Shown here: positions 26,174 through 34,973 of the stretch, one piece after another
How positions within the stretch are numbered: position 1 is the stretch's first letter
Layout of the letters: each line of letters begins with the position of its first letter
Source: GCA-020343675 sp964462945
GTDB taxonomy: Bacteria > Planctomycetota > Phycisphaerae > Sedimentisphaerales > Anaerobacaceae
Length of the DNA stretch: 61,206 nt
NCBI GenBank assembly: GCA_964462945.1
Contig: CAYWZW010000027.1
Coordinates: 1 to 61,206 of the forward strand
Direction: 5' to 3'
Program-made: the position numbers and the translations under genes
Notes under the pieces: model-generated
The model's database searches: none
The model's input: only the letters and a program-made list of their open reading frames with translations
What the model was told of the DNA's origin: nothing

Positions 26174-27139
26174 ATGAATCGACGAGAATTCTTAGGAACG
26201 ATGGCCGCGGTCGTTGCCGGCGGGGCAACCTCTGCGCGATCGACATTAGCAACCGAATCACCCAGGCATGAAGAGTTAAACAAACCGATCCTGCCAAGCC
26301 GGGTGTTGGGTAAGACCGGCGTCAGAATCAGTGCTTTGATTCTGGGCGGAGTCGCGGCCATGAAAGAGGCACCGACCGCCAAATTCCACCCTGCGGAATT
26401 AGCCAACGCCGCTCTTGACGCGGGAATCACCTACTTCGACACGGCCCCATCTTACGCCAACGGGCAGTCCGAGGAAAACTACGGCCAAGTGCTCTCGACC
26501 CGGCGAAAGGAAGTATTCCTTGCGACGAAAACAGGAAATCGCTCCTACGACGGCGCGATGCGGGAAGTCGAGGCCAGCCTAAAACGTCTGCGCACCGACC
26601 GGGTGGACCTGCTCCAGATACACGGCGTCACAGAGAAAGAGGACTTCTCAAAATGGGACACCGCCGATGGGGTGCTCAAGGCCCTGGATAAGCTGCGCGA
26701 CGAGAAGGTGACCCGGTTCATCGGCGTAACGGGGCACGAAAGTGCCGAAGCGATGCGCCGCGCCATTGAATTGTTCGACTTCGATACGATCCTGACGACG
26801 TTCAATCCTACCGCGAGGCGTCTTGCATTCCAGCAGCGCGTCCTGCCGCTGGCCCGCGAAAAGCAGATGGGAATTCTGGCCATGAAGGTCATGGGCGGTG
26901 GGCTCGGCTCACTGGCCGTCGGCAACCCCATCAAGAACGACGACGTTTGGTACCACGACGCAGCGCCGCGCCAGGCGCAGGCACAGATGCTGATTCGTTA
27001 TGCCCTCGGATTGCCAATTTCGGCGGCGGTGGTCGGCATGGGTTCGCTCGAACATCTGAAGGTCAACATCGCCGCCGTCCGGGACGCCCGGCCGCTGAAC
27101 GAGCAAGAGCGAAAACGTCTTGAGAAACAGATGGCATAA
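26174..27139 (+). CDS. Aldo/keto reductase with Tat signal
   Basis: 321 residues. A twin-arginine leader (MNRREFLGTMAAVVAGGATSA) precedes a complete aldo/keto reductase fold opening with LPSRVLGKTGVRISALILGG. Active-site residues are seen: Asp-Tyr in YFDTAPSYANGQSEENYG, Lys in VFLATKTG and His in LLQIHGV. The family reduces carbonyls with NADPH or runs the reverse oxidation; a Tat-exported member suggests a folded, cofactor-loaded enzyme outside the cytoplasm. The next gene, a Tat-type FAD oxidoreductase, starts 56 bp downstream and is probably co-transcribed, which suggests a sugar-oxidising pair. Start supported by a purine-rich GAGAATTGAG ahead of the ATG. Confidence 0.9.
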   Translation: MNRREFLGTMAAVVAGGATSARSTLATESPRHEELNKPILPSRVLGKTGVRISALILGGVAAMKEAPTAKFHPAELANAALDAGITYFDTAPSYANGQSEENYGQVLSTRRKEVFLATKTGNRSYDGAMREVEASLKRLRTDRVDLLQIHGVTEKEDFSKWDTADGVLKALDKLRDEKVTRFIGVTGHESAEAMRRAIELFDFDTILTTFNPTARRLAFQQRVLPLAREKQMGILAMKVMGGGLGSLAVGNPIKNDDVWYHDAAPRQAQAQMLIRYALGLPISAAVVGMGSLEHLKVNIAAVRDARPLNEQERKRLEKQMA

Positions 27140-27195
27140 AAGGCGGTCCTTACTTGTGCCTGCTTCTTTACAGTCATGATATCAGGAGAATGGTC

Positions 27196-28572
27196 ATGTC
27201 GGATTCTTTGAAAAACGCAAGGGCAAAGGTTTGGCAGAGTGCCCGTCGCAGCATGGGACGGCGCGAATTTCTCGGTTCGGCGCTGGGCGCTGCTGTAGTC
27301 ACCCAAGTTGGCGCAGCGGTCGAAAAAACAAGTCCACAGACTTACAAAGAGGACCTGGAAACGCCCGTTGTCGCCCGGCACCAGGTTGTCGTCGCAGGGG
27401 GGGGACCCAGCGGTGTGATCGCCGCCGCCGCCGCTGTTAGAAGCGGGGCCGATACGCTGTTGATTGAGCGGTACGCCTTCCTCGGCGGCAACGGGACGGC
27501 GGGATTGATGACGTGCTACAACGGTTTTCGCAACCAGCGGCAGCCGGAAGCGCTGCAAACCGTCAAGGGAATTCCCGCAGAGTATATCGCCGAGATTGTT
27601 CGATTGGGCGGCATCGCCGACGAGGATTCCTATCCGAAAGCCAAACACGACGTAGCCGGCGGTGATCTGCCCTACTGCATCGGGTTTGATCCCGAGGCGG
27701 CCAAGGTGGCGTCGCTGAACCTGATTCGCAAGGAAGGGGTCAAGCTGCGTCTTCACAGTTGGGTCGCAGCGCCGATGCTCGACGGTTCCCGCGTCACGGG
27801 GATCATCGTGGAGTCCAAATCCGGCCGGCAGGCCATCGCGGCGGATGTCGTCATCGACGCCACTGGTGACGGCGACATCGCAGCGCGGGCCGGGGCACCG
27901 TTTATGAGCCCCGCCGAGCAAGGCGACCGCATGGGTATGAGCCTGATGTACCGTCTGGGCGGGCTGCCCGCCAGCATGGAAGGCTCTTACGGTGGAATTC
28001 GGATTGGTGACCGGGTCGTCAAGTGGGGTCCCGGCTTCGGCGGAGACGGACTGGACGTTGAGAACCTGACGCGCGCCGAGGTCGAATCACGGCTGAAGCT
28101 CTGGGAACAGGTCCAGGAAATGAGACAGAAACCGGGCATGGAATCGCTCTACCTGATGCAGTCGGCCACGGGCATAGGTGTCCGCGAGACACGCCGCATC
28201 CTTGGCGAATATGTTGTCACCGAGCAGGACGCGATCAAAGGCACGCACTTCCCCGATGTTATCGCCATCAGCTCGAATCCGATGCCCGGCTATCACGGCA
28301 AGCGCTTCTTCTTCGAGCACGAGGGCTTTGAAATCCCCTACCGCTCGCTGGTTCCCAGGAAAATCGAAGGGCTTGTACTGACCGGACGCTGCATCTCGTG
28401 CGAGCAGGCGCCCTTCCAGTCGGCCCGCTCGATGGCCCCTGCGATGGCCATAGGACATGCTTCAGGCTGCGCCGCGGCCCTGTCGGCCAAAGGCCAGATA
28501 CCCCCGCGAAAGCTGGACGTCAAAGCGCTGCAGAAGCTGCTGCGGAGCCAAAACGCGGAGCTGCGAGCGTAA
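27196..28572 (+). CDS. FAD-dependent oxidoreductase with Tat signal
   Basis: 458 residues from the ATG at 27196, favoured over those at 27154 and 27190 because AGGAG lies 7 nt upstream. A Tat motif (GRREFLGSALGAAVV) is set about 20 residues in. The dinucleotide-binding glycine motif AGGGPSGVIAAAAAVRSG begins the FAD domain, followed by ERYAFLGGNGT and VVIDATGDGDIAARAGAP, typical of the FAD_oxidored family (PF12831 type) that is common in Planctomycetota sugar-use clusters. C-terminal GRCISCEQAPFQSARSM also fits the family. It forms a two-gene unit with the aldo/keto reductase. The substrate is unknown. Confidence 0.88.
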   Translation: MSDSLKNARAKVWQSARRSMGRREFLGSALGAAVVTQVGAAVEKTSPQTYKEDLETPVVARHQVVVAGGGPSGVIAAAAAVRSGADTLLIERYAFLGGNGTAGLMTCYNGFRNQRQPEALQTVKGIPAEYIAEIVRLGGIADEDSYPKAKHDVAGGDLPYCIGFDPEAAKVASLNLIRKEGVKLRLHSWVAAPMLDGSRVTGIIVESKSGRQAIAADVVIDATGDGDIAARAGAPFMSPAEQGDRMGMSLMYRLGGLPASMEGSYGGIRIGDRVVKWGPGFGGDGLDVENLTRAEVESRLKLWEQVQEMRQKPGMESLYLMQSATGIGVRETRRILGEYVVTEQDAIKGTHFPDVIAISSNPMPGYHGKRFFFEHEGFEIPYRSLVPRKIEGLVLTGRCISCEQAPFQSARSMAPAMAIGHASGCAAALSAKGQIPPRKLDVKALQKLLRSQNAELRA

Positions 28573-28594
28573 AGACAACACACGAGACACAAAA

Positions 28595-28641
28595 GACGAG
28601 GGACGACAGACGAGATATTTATCGTCCATCGTCCCTTCGTC
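28595..28641. repeat. Imperfect long hairpin between convergent genes
   Basis: Arms 28595-28613 and 28622-28641 (built of GACGA/GGGACGA units) pair almost completely around an 8-nt AT-rich loop, and a further TCGTCCATCG unit follows. It may be a dispersed repeat and may also end transcription from both sides. Confidence 0.6.
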
Positions 28642-28696
28642 CATCGTCCATCGGTGCCGCGTGCTGCCTTCCGGCAAAGGCCACACGTCAAGTGCC

Positions 28697-29308
28697 TCAG
28701 TCCAGCAGGCCCATCAGAACCAGTTGGGCTTCCTGACGCGGGTTGATCGTTTTTCGCAATTCCTGTTGCGATGCGACGAGGTCTTGTTTGGTCTTTTCTT
28801 TGGCTGCGCGTAGTGCGGCCAGATCCTTTTTAATCTGGTCCGGTGTTGCCGCGGTGTTATCCAGCGTGGTACGAAGCTGCTGCGAGGCTTTCTCCACCGC
28901 TGTCACTTCCGTGCCTTGCCCGGCACCCGGCTGGTCGCCTTGAGGACCTCTCCGTCCGCCGAACATACCGCCGCGGCCGGTCCCGGATACCTGGCGGTTG
29001 AGCTGATCAATTTTCATCACGCGAGGTCCGAGCGTCTTCCACTCTGCATCGGTTGCGCCGAGCTGTTCCTTCATCCGCTGCTCCATCATCTGTCGCATCT
29101 GCGCCGGGTCGAACCGCTGTCCACCGGGGCCGCCTGCCTGTCCCCCGGGCGCACCCGGTTGTCCGCCTCGCTGGCCTGCAGGCGCCCCCGCCTGGGCTTG
29201 TCGATCACCTCTCTGGCCGGCCGGCCGGTCCTGCCCCAGGGCTACGCTCAACACCAGTGCGACCACAAGGCACGCCGCGACGCCGAGCATGATTCTTTGC
29301 TTAAACAT
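28697..29308 (-). CDS. Exported Gly/Gln/Arg-rich helical protein, CpxP/Spy-like
   Basis: 203 residues from the ATG at 29308, set by AGGAG 7 nt upstream and a signal peptide (MFKQRIMLGVAACLVVALVLSVALG). A low-complexity segment rich in G, Q, P, A and R (about 25-65) is followed by a helical part: MRQMMEQRMKEQLGATDAEWKTL, a second Gly-rich patch, then a long helix KKDLAALRAAKEKTKQDLVASQQELRKTI. The helical part resembles small periplasmic sensor or chaperone proteins of the LTXXQ/Spy type only in general character. Function unknown. An inverted repeat TTTGGTT-N5-AACCAAA lies in the leader at 29349-29367. Confidence 0.75.
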   Translation of the reverse strand: MFKQRIMLGVAACLVVALVLSVALGQDRPAGQRGDRQAQAGAPAGQRGGQPGAPGGQAGGPGGQRFDPAQMRQMMEQRMKEQLGATDAEWKTLGPRVMKIDQLNRQVSGTGRGGMFGGRRGPQGDQPGAGQGTEVTAVEKASQQLRTTLDNTAATPDQIKKDLAALRAAKEKTKQDLVASQQELRKTINPRQEAQLVLMGLLD

Positions 29309-29503
29309 AGTAAATCTCCTTTTCAAAAAAAATGTTGTTAAAACAGTCTTTGGTTCTTCCAACCAAATCCCCATTTAGACCATGCCGCCGGAACGATCCG
29401 GTACCTGTTATTCTATCTGTCTAAGCGGGAAAGACGTGCAGGGACGTTTTTTATTGCAGTCCGATGGTCGGAAGGTCGCGATTTCTCGAAATGCTGTGAC
29501 TCG

Positions 29504-30202
29504 TTATTTGGGCTGCCAGATTTCTTCGGTCATTTTTTCGGCCTGGACCCAATCGGAGCCGCCGTCCATGAAGGCCGCGTTGCAGCCGTCCCGGTGGCGG
29601 GCGCGGGCCACTCGCCGCTCTCTATCGGCGGCGGTTGGCAGGTGCTGTGACCTCCAAACGTCGAACTCGGCCCTGCCGTTCAATCCCCCTTTGTCTTTGA
29701 TCACCGGACGCCACGCCCCATCCTCGTTGTCGGCCAGAAAGATCTTCGAGGAGGGCCGGCGAAAATCGCTGACCGGGCTGAAGCCGATGTATTCCGTGAC
29801 GCCGTCTTTCCAGGAGTTGATGACGTAGTCGAGCGTCTGCTCTTTGTTGGGATACACGGGGCAGTTGTACACGCCCATCTCGCGATAGTCCTTGTCTTCG
29901 TCCCCCTGACCGCCGATGTAGGGCATGAACTTGACAATCCAAATACCACCATTCCGGGGAAATTTGCCTGCGTTATCCTCGGTATACAGGGTGAACGCCA
30001 GGCCGATTTGCTTGAGATTGTTGCGACACGTGACGCCCTTGGCCTGGTCCCGGGCCCTGCGAAGACTCGGCATCAGGATCGCCAGCAGCAGCGCAATGAT
30101 GGCAATGACCACCAGCAATTCAATCAATGTAAATGCCCTTCTGCCCGACGTAAGCATACGGCCCGGCACGGCTCCAACGGCTTCAAAGGGGATCGCAATC
30201 AT
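29504..30202 (-). CDS. Prepilin-like H-X9-DG protein coupled to an efflux operon
   Basis: 232 residues. The ATG at 30202 overlaps the TGA of the TolC-like gene (ATGA), suggesting coupled translation; an internal ATG at 30157 gives a shorter leader (MLTSGRRAFTLIELLVV). The prepilin site is A-F-T-L-I-E rather than G-F-T-L-I-E, so the usual glycine at -1 is replaced by alanine; Ala is tolerated by some prepilin peptidases. An N-terminal hydrophobic helix and H-RDGCNAAFM-DG near the C-terminus give the H-X9-DG signature. It is the last gene of the MFP-RND-TolC operon, an unusual neighbour for this family. Confidence 0.85.
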   Translation of the reverse strand: MIAIPFEAVGAVPGRMLTSGRRAFTLIELLVVIAIIALLLAILMPSLRRARDQAKGVTCRNNLKQIGLAFTLYTEDNAGKFPRNGGIWIVKFMPYIGGQGDEDKDYREMGVYNCPVYPNKEQTLDYVINSWKDGVTEYIGFSPVSDFRRPSSKIFLADNEDGAWRPVIKDKGGLNGRAEFDVWRSQHLPTAADRERRVARARHRDGCNAAFMDGGSDWVQAEKMTEEIWQPK

Positions 30203-31857
30203 TTCTGCGAATCGAGTGCAACAGGCTCTCCGCCCGGCGCCGACAGACCGCGACGGTGCAAAAGAGACCCTTCGAGTCTGTACAGAGCAACCAGTGCCTT
30301 CAGATAGTTGGCAACCGCCTGTATCTCGGCAATCTGACTGGCGACAAAGTCCCTCTGGGCCTGACCGACAAGCAGCGACGTGGACTTGCCGACGCGGAAT
30401 TTTTCCGTCTCAGCGCGGAGCTTCTCCTCCTGGAAATTGCGCGTCGCGGCGGTCGCGGAGATTTGCTCCCGCGCCCGGGTCACCTCGATATAGGCGGAGC
30501 GCACGTCCACCTGCACGAACCCAGAGATGTTCTCAAGGGCCTCGCGAAGCTGCTGTCTGCCTGCAACGGCGCGGGTGTACTGGGCCCGTTCGCTTCGGTT
30601 TAGAGGCGCCCCCTGGAAAACCAGACCCCAGGCCACATCATAACTTTTCCCGTCCATCTCGTCCAAGGCCTGGCTAAACGTGTTCGCGTAGCCCGTCTTG
30701 CCGAAGGTGATAAACATATCCATTTTTGGAAGCAGCCCGTTCTTGGTTCGGATCACCTCGAGATCACCGCGCTGTATCTGAAGCCTGGCTTGATTCAGGT
30801 CCGGACGCATCCGCAGTGCCACTCGAACGTGCTGTTCGACATCGTCAAGCTCGACGTCGGGCGGCGACGTATCGTATTGGAGAACGACGTCTCTGTTCCA
30901 GTCGATGCCCTGCGAGGGATTCAGAAGCCGAAGCAGGTCCAATCGCTCCTTTGCCAAGGAGCTTCGGACGTTTATGAGGTTCTCCCGCCGCAGAGCAACC
31001 TCCGCCTGAGCGGCCGCAAGCTCCGTCTCGGCAAGGTCTCCTATCTTAATTCGCTCTTCGGTCTCCGTCATCTGTTTCTCAGCGAGGTTCAGCGAGTTGG
31101 TGTAGATTTCGATCTGCCTTTCGGCCAGCGCGTAATCCCAGAACTTCGACTCGACCTGTTCGAGAAGGATCTCCATAAAGCCGCGAAGCTCGTACTGGGA
31201 TATGAGCGTGTCGAGTCTGGCCTCGTTCACGCGCGCCAGATTGGCCCGGACGTCCAGCCCTCGCAGAAGGGCCTGGGTCACGGTCAGCCCAAGACGATTA
31301 GCGGTGAACGTGTCGCTGTACAGCGATGAATCGGTGTAGCTCGAGCTGGCCTCAAGGTCGAGGGCCGTGCCGGTGGGAAACAGCTTGGCCAGAGGAATCG
31401 AGCCGGTAATGGTGTCCACCGTGGAGCTTTCGATGCCGGGCCCGGCCCGCGAGAGTCTGTCGGCGACCGTCCTTCTGTTCGATACTTCCGGGCTCAGAAG
31501 CGGGTCGAAAACGGCAAGCTCCTCCTGCTCGAACGTCTGCTGGATCTGCGGATTCATTCGTTCGACGATGAGCGACTGGTTGTTCTCCATGGCCAGCAGG
31601 ATCGCCTCCTGGATTCCGATTTTCAGAGGGCCTTGGGGCACCGCAACAGCGTTGGCATCGGCGGCCTTATTGGGGCGAGACTCTTGCCGGTCCTCCAGCA
31701 GATCAGCCTTGGCCCCGGGCCGGACGTCATCGCGGTGAGTCTGCGGGTCCGGCGCCGCACACGAGGACAGAAGCAAGGCATGAAGAATCAACGCAGCGCT
31801 GCAAAGTATGGTAACGGCTATTCTGAAAGACATAGGCATCTTGTCGGTGTTACTCAA
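30199..31857 (-). CDS. TolC-like outer membrane efflux lipoprotein
   Basis: 552 residues. The N-terminus has a hydrophobic segment ending in a lipobox (LLLSSCAAP), so the protein is probably lipid-anchored. Two long coiled-coil helical hairpin regions (LEQVESKFWDYALAERQIEIY ... ETELAAAQAEVALR, and a C-terminal counterpart around TRAREQISATAATRNFQEEKLRAETEKF) are typical of the outer membrane efflux protein family that forms the exit duct of tripartite pumps. The ATG overlaps the stop of the RND pump gene by 4 bp. Works with the adjacent MFP and RND proteins. Confidence 0.92.
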   Translation of the reverse strand: MSNTDKMPMSFRIAVTILCSAALILHALLLSSCAAPDPQTHRDDVRPGAKADLLEDRQESRPNKAADANAVAVPQGPLKIGIQEAILLAMENNQSLIVERMNPQIQQTFEQEELAVFDPLLSPEVSNRRTVADRLSRAGPGIESSTVDTITGSIPLAKLFPTGTALDLEASSSYTDSSLYSDTFTANRLGLTVTQALLRGLDVRANLARVNEARLDTLISQYELRGFMEILLEQVESKFWDYALAERQIEIYTNSLNLAEKQMTETEERIKIGDLAETELAAAQAEVALRRENLINVRSSLAKERLDLLRLLNPSQGIDWNRDVVLQYDTSPPDVELDDVEQHVRVALRMRPDLNQARLQIQRGDLEVIRTKNGLLPKMDMFITFGKTGYANTFSQALDEMDGKSYDVAWGLVFQGAPLNRSERAQYTRAVAGRQQLREALENISGFVQVDVRSAYIEVTRAREQISATAATRNFQEEKLRAETEKFRVGKSTSLLVGQAQRDFVASQIAEIQAVANYLKALVALYRLEGSLLHRRGLSAPGGEPVALDSQK

Positions 31858-34800
31858 CGTGCAGTAGTTCCGGCGTCCGTTTTACCGGCGGGCGCCGCTG
31901 CCGGCCTGAGGCCCTCGAAAATCGAATACACCACCGGGACAAACACAAGCGTAATCAGCGTTGAGCTGAACAGGCCCCCTATGACGGTCCTGGCCAAGGG
32001 CGCCTGCGCCTCACCGCCTTCGCCGAGCCCAAGGGCGAGCGGGATCAGGCCGATGATGGTCGTCAGGGTTGTCATCAAGATAGGCCGAAGGCGCCTTCGG
32101 CCCGCCTCCTCTATGGCCTCCCGAATGGGCATGCCGTCCCTGCGACGGAGCAGGTTCGTATGGTCCACAATAAGAATCGCATTATTGACGACGACTCCCT
32201 CCAGCAAAATGCACCCGATGGCAGACTGCACATTGAACGTCGTCCGCGTCAAGAAAAGCATCAGAATTACCCCAATCGCGGCCAGCGGCACCGAAAACAT
32301 CACAACGAAGGGGTCCCGCAACGATTCATACTGGCAGGCCATGACCATATAGACCAGCACGAGCGCCAAAACGCAGCTCAGCAGAAGCTCCCGAAATGAC
32401 TTCTGCTGCTCTTCATAATCGCCGCCGAAGGCAATAGTGAAATCGTGTGGTATGGGAATTTCCCGAAAACGTTCGCGCAGGTCCGAGAGAATGGAGCCCA
32501 TATCCCTTCCGCTTATCTCGGCCGAGATGTTGATAACGCGCTCCTGGTCTTTTCGCTCGATCAACGAGGGGCCCTTTCGAGGTCCGACGGTTACGACGTT
32601 CCTGAGCACGACCGGCTCCCCGTCGGAGTTGGTTGTCGTTAGGTCAAGGATGTCTCGCAGGTCCATTTGCTCGGCGTCCCGAAGCTTAACAAGAATTGCA
32701 TATTCGTCGCCGCCCTGCCGATAGTACCCGGCTCTCGTGCCGGACAGAATAGTCTGAAGCACATTGGCTATATTTGAAACGGTCAGGTTCATATCGGCGG
32801 CTTTCTGGCGATCTATGAGGACAAGCTCTTCGGGACTGCCCGACTCCCGGCTCACTCGAGCATCGGTAATCCCTTCCACCGATTCGACAATTTCTTTGAC
32901 CTGGGCGGCCAGGTTATCCGCCATTTGAAGGTCGTGACCCCGGACTTCAACCTGAACCTTGTCCGCCCCCGATGTGCCCATACGAAGGACCGACAATCCT
33001 TGGCCGGCGCGGGTGCGGACAATCATCCCCGGTAATTTGCTCAGCTTACCGCGGAGATCGGCGGCAATCTGCTCGCTCGACCTGGTGCGCTGGGACTGAG
33101 GCTTCAGCGAGATGCGGACGTCGCCGGTATGGCCGCCCGATCCGTGCCATCGGGAGCCGCCGACACTCGTCACCGTGCTCTTTATTTCGGGCACGGACTC
33201 GTTGACGATTTTCTCGATGACCTTGAATTTCTCATCCAGCAGATTCAGCCTGGTGCCAACCTGCATTTCGGCCTCGACCCGGACCTCGCCCTCATCGGTC
33301 GCGGGCATGAATTCGGTCCCCACGAGCCGGATGAGGAAGAGGCTGCCGACGAGAAGCACGACGGTAATGCCGAGGACGAGGTACCGATGGTCCAACGCCG
33401 TGTGGAGGAGCTCCCGGTAGCGTTCTTCCATCCCCCGGGACACTCTGAGGAAGAACATGACCGCCCTCTCCGCCGGTTTCCGGGAGCGCGGGCCGGCCGG
33501 CTTGGCCAGGCGGATGAGCCGGCTGGAGAGCATCGGGATCAAGGTCAGGGCGACGAACAGCCCGCACAGGTTGGCGAAACTGACGACGTAGGCCAGTTGC
33601 TTGAACATGATTCCCGACATGCCCCGGATGAAAATCATCGGCAGGAAGACGACGCAGGTCGTCAGGGCGCCGGCGACGATGGGCGCGGCCACCTCGTTCG
33701 TCCCGGCGATGGCTGCTTCGAGGGGCGGGTCACCGCCCTCCTGCATGCGATAGATGTTTTCGAGGACAACGATGGAGCTATCGACGCACATGCCGATCCC
33801 AAGGGCCAGGCCGCCAAGTGTCATGATGTTGAGGGTAGAACCACCAAAGTACAAAAAGGCGAAGGTCGCAATGATCGACACCGGGATGGCTGTGGCGACG
33901 ACGATGGTGCTGCGGAAATTGCGGAGAAACAGAAACAGCACGAGGACGGCCAGTAGCCCTCCATAGATCGCGGAACTACCGACATTGGCGATGGAACGTC
34001 GGATATAATCGGATGTGTCGATAATGGGTATGATCTTTATCTGCGGTATGTCGCGGTTGATGCGCTCCAGCTCCGCGAGCGCCGCCCGTGCGACCTCGAC
34101 GGTGTTCTTGCCGGACTGCTTGTTGATGGAGAGCCACATTCCCGGCACGCCATCGACCCGGACAATCCTCGTAATCTTAGTCCATGAATCTTCCACGACG
34201 GCAATTTCTCTCAATTGGATCGGGGCGCCGTGTCTGACGGCTATCACGGTATCCTGCAGTTGTTTGAGGTCGGTGTATTCGCCCGGCGTTCTAATGGTGA
34301 TTTCGAAATTGCCTTTTTCGATTGTTCCGGCGGGAATGTTCACGTTTCCCTCACGCACGCGCGAAATAATGGCCTCGAGCGGTATCGCCAGTGCGTTGAT
34401 CTTGGCCGGGTCGAGACTCACGTGTATCTCGCGCTCGAGCCCTCCCCGGATAGTGACAGCCGCCACGCCGGGAACACGCTCAAGCCGATACTGCACCTGG
34501 TCTTCAATAATCTGCCGGGTCTGGACGGGGTCCAGGTTGCTGGAGGCTCCGAGAATCAATATCGGGAAGCTGGCGAGGTCGTATTTTCGAAGTGTGGGCC
34601 GCTCTGCATCTTCAGGCAAATAATCGGTAATGCGATCCAGGCGGTCGCGGATATCGTTCGCCGCGGCGTCCAGGTCCGTTCCCCAGGCGAAAGTCACCCG
34701 AACTGTGCCCTGGCCCTCGGTGGAAACGGAGGTCACCTCTTCAACTCCGGGCACGGCGCTGATGGCCTGTTCGATCGGCCGGGTGATGAGCTCTTCGATT

Positions 34801-34973
34801 TCCTCGGGGCCGGCGTTTTCGTACGTACAGGAAACGCTGAGAGTCGGGTACGAGATGTCAGGCATCAGGTCGATGGGAAGCCGAAGCAGTGAGATCGTGC
34901 CGAGAAGCACGACGATCAATACCACCATGATCGTGAAAATGGGGCGGTGGATGGCGAAGTGCGAGATTCTCAT
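31854..34973 (-). CDS. RND-family multidrug efflux pump (AcrB/HAE1-like)
   Basis: 1039 residues, the normal length for HAE1-type pumps. Twelve membrane helices are expected; the first is seen at ISHFAIHRPIFTIMVVLIVVL and the proton-relay helix 4 at GLALGIGMCVDSSIVVLENIYRM. The helix-4 motif has only one Asp, where AcrB has two (a Ser follows here), which may alter proton coupling. The two large periplasmic loops and the second repeat beginning at about 535 (HRYLVLGITVVLLVGSLFLIR) are present. It shares 4-bp overlaps with the MFP gene before it and the TolC-like gene after it. The substrate is unknown. Confidence 0.95.
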   Translation of the reverse strand: MRISHFAIHRPIFTIMVVLIVVLLGTISLLRLPIDLMPDISYPTLSVSCTYENAGPEEIEELITRPIEQAISAVPGVEEVTSVSTEGQGTVRVTFAWGTDLDAAANDIRDRLDRITDYLPEDAERPTLRKYDLASFPILILGASSNLDPVQTRQIIEDQVQYRLERVPGVAAVTIRGGLEREIHVSLDPAKINALAIPLEAIISRVREGNVNIPAGTIEKGNFEITIRTPGEYTDLKQLQDTVIAVRHGAPIQLREIAVVEDSWTKITRIVRVDGVPGMWLSINKQSGKNTVEVARAALAELERINRDIPQIKIIPIIDTSDYIRRSIANVGSSAIYGGLLAVLVLFLFLRNFRSTIVVATAIPVSIIATFAFLYFGGSTLNIMTLGGLALGIGMCVDSSIVVLENIYRMQEGGDPPLEAAIAGTNEVAAPIVAGALTTCVVFLPMIFIRGMSGIMFKQLAYVVSFANLCGLFVALTLIPMLSSRLIRLAKPAGPRSRKPAERAVMFFLRVSRGMEERYRELLHTALDHRYLVLGITVVLLVGSLFLIRLVGTEFMPATDEGEVRVEAEMQVGTRLNLLDEKFKVIEKIVNESVPEIKSTVTSVGGSRWHGSGGHTGDVRISLKPQSQRTRSSEQIAADLRGKLSKLPGMIVRTRAGQGLSVLRMGTSGADKVQVEVRGHDLQMADNLAAQVKEIVESVEGITDARVSRESGSPEELVLIDRQKAADMNLTVSNIANVLQTILSGTRAGYYRQGGDEYAILVKLRDAEQMDLRDILDLTTTNSDGEPVVLRNVVTVGPRKGPSLIERKDQERVINISAEISGRDMGSILSDLRERFREIPIPHDFTIAFGGDYEEQQKSFRELLLSCVLALVLVYMVMACQYESLRDPFVVMFSVPLAAIGVILMLFLTRTTFNVQSAIGCILLEGVVVNNAILIVDHTNLLRRRDGMPIREAIEEAGRRRLRPILMTTLTTIIGLIPLALGLGEGGEAQAPLARTVIGGLFSSTLITLVFVPVVYSIFEGLRPAAAPAGKTDAGTTAR

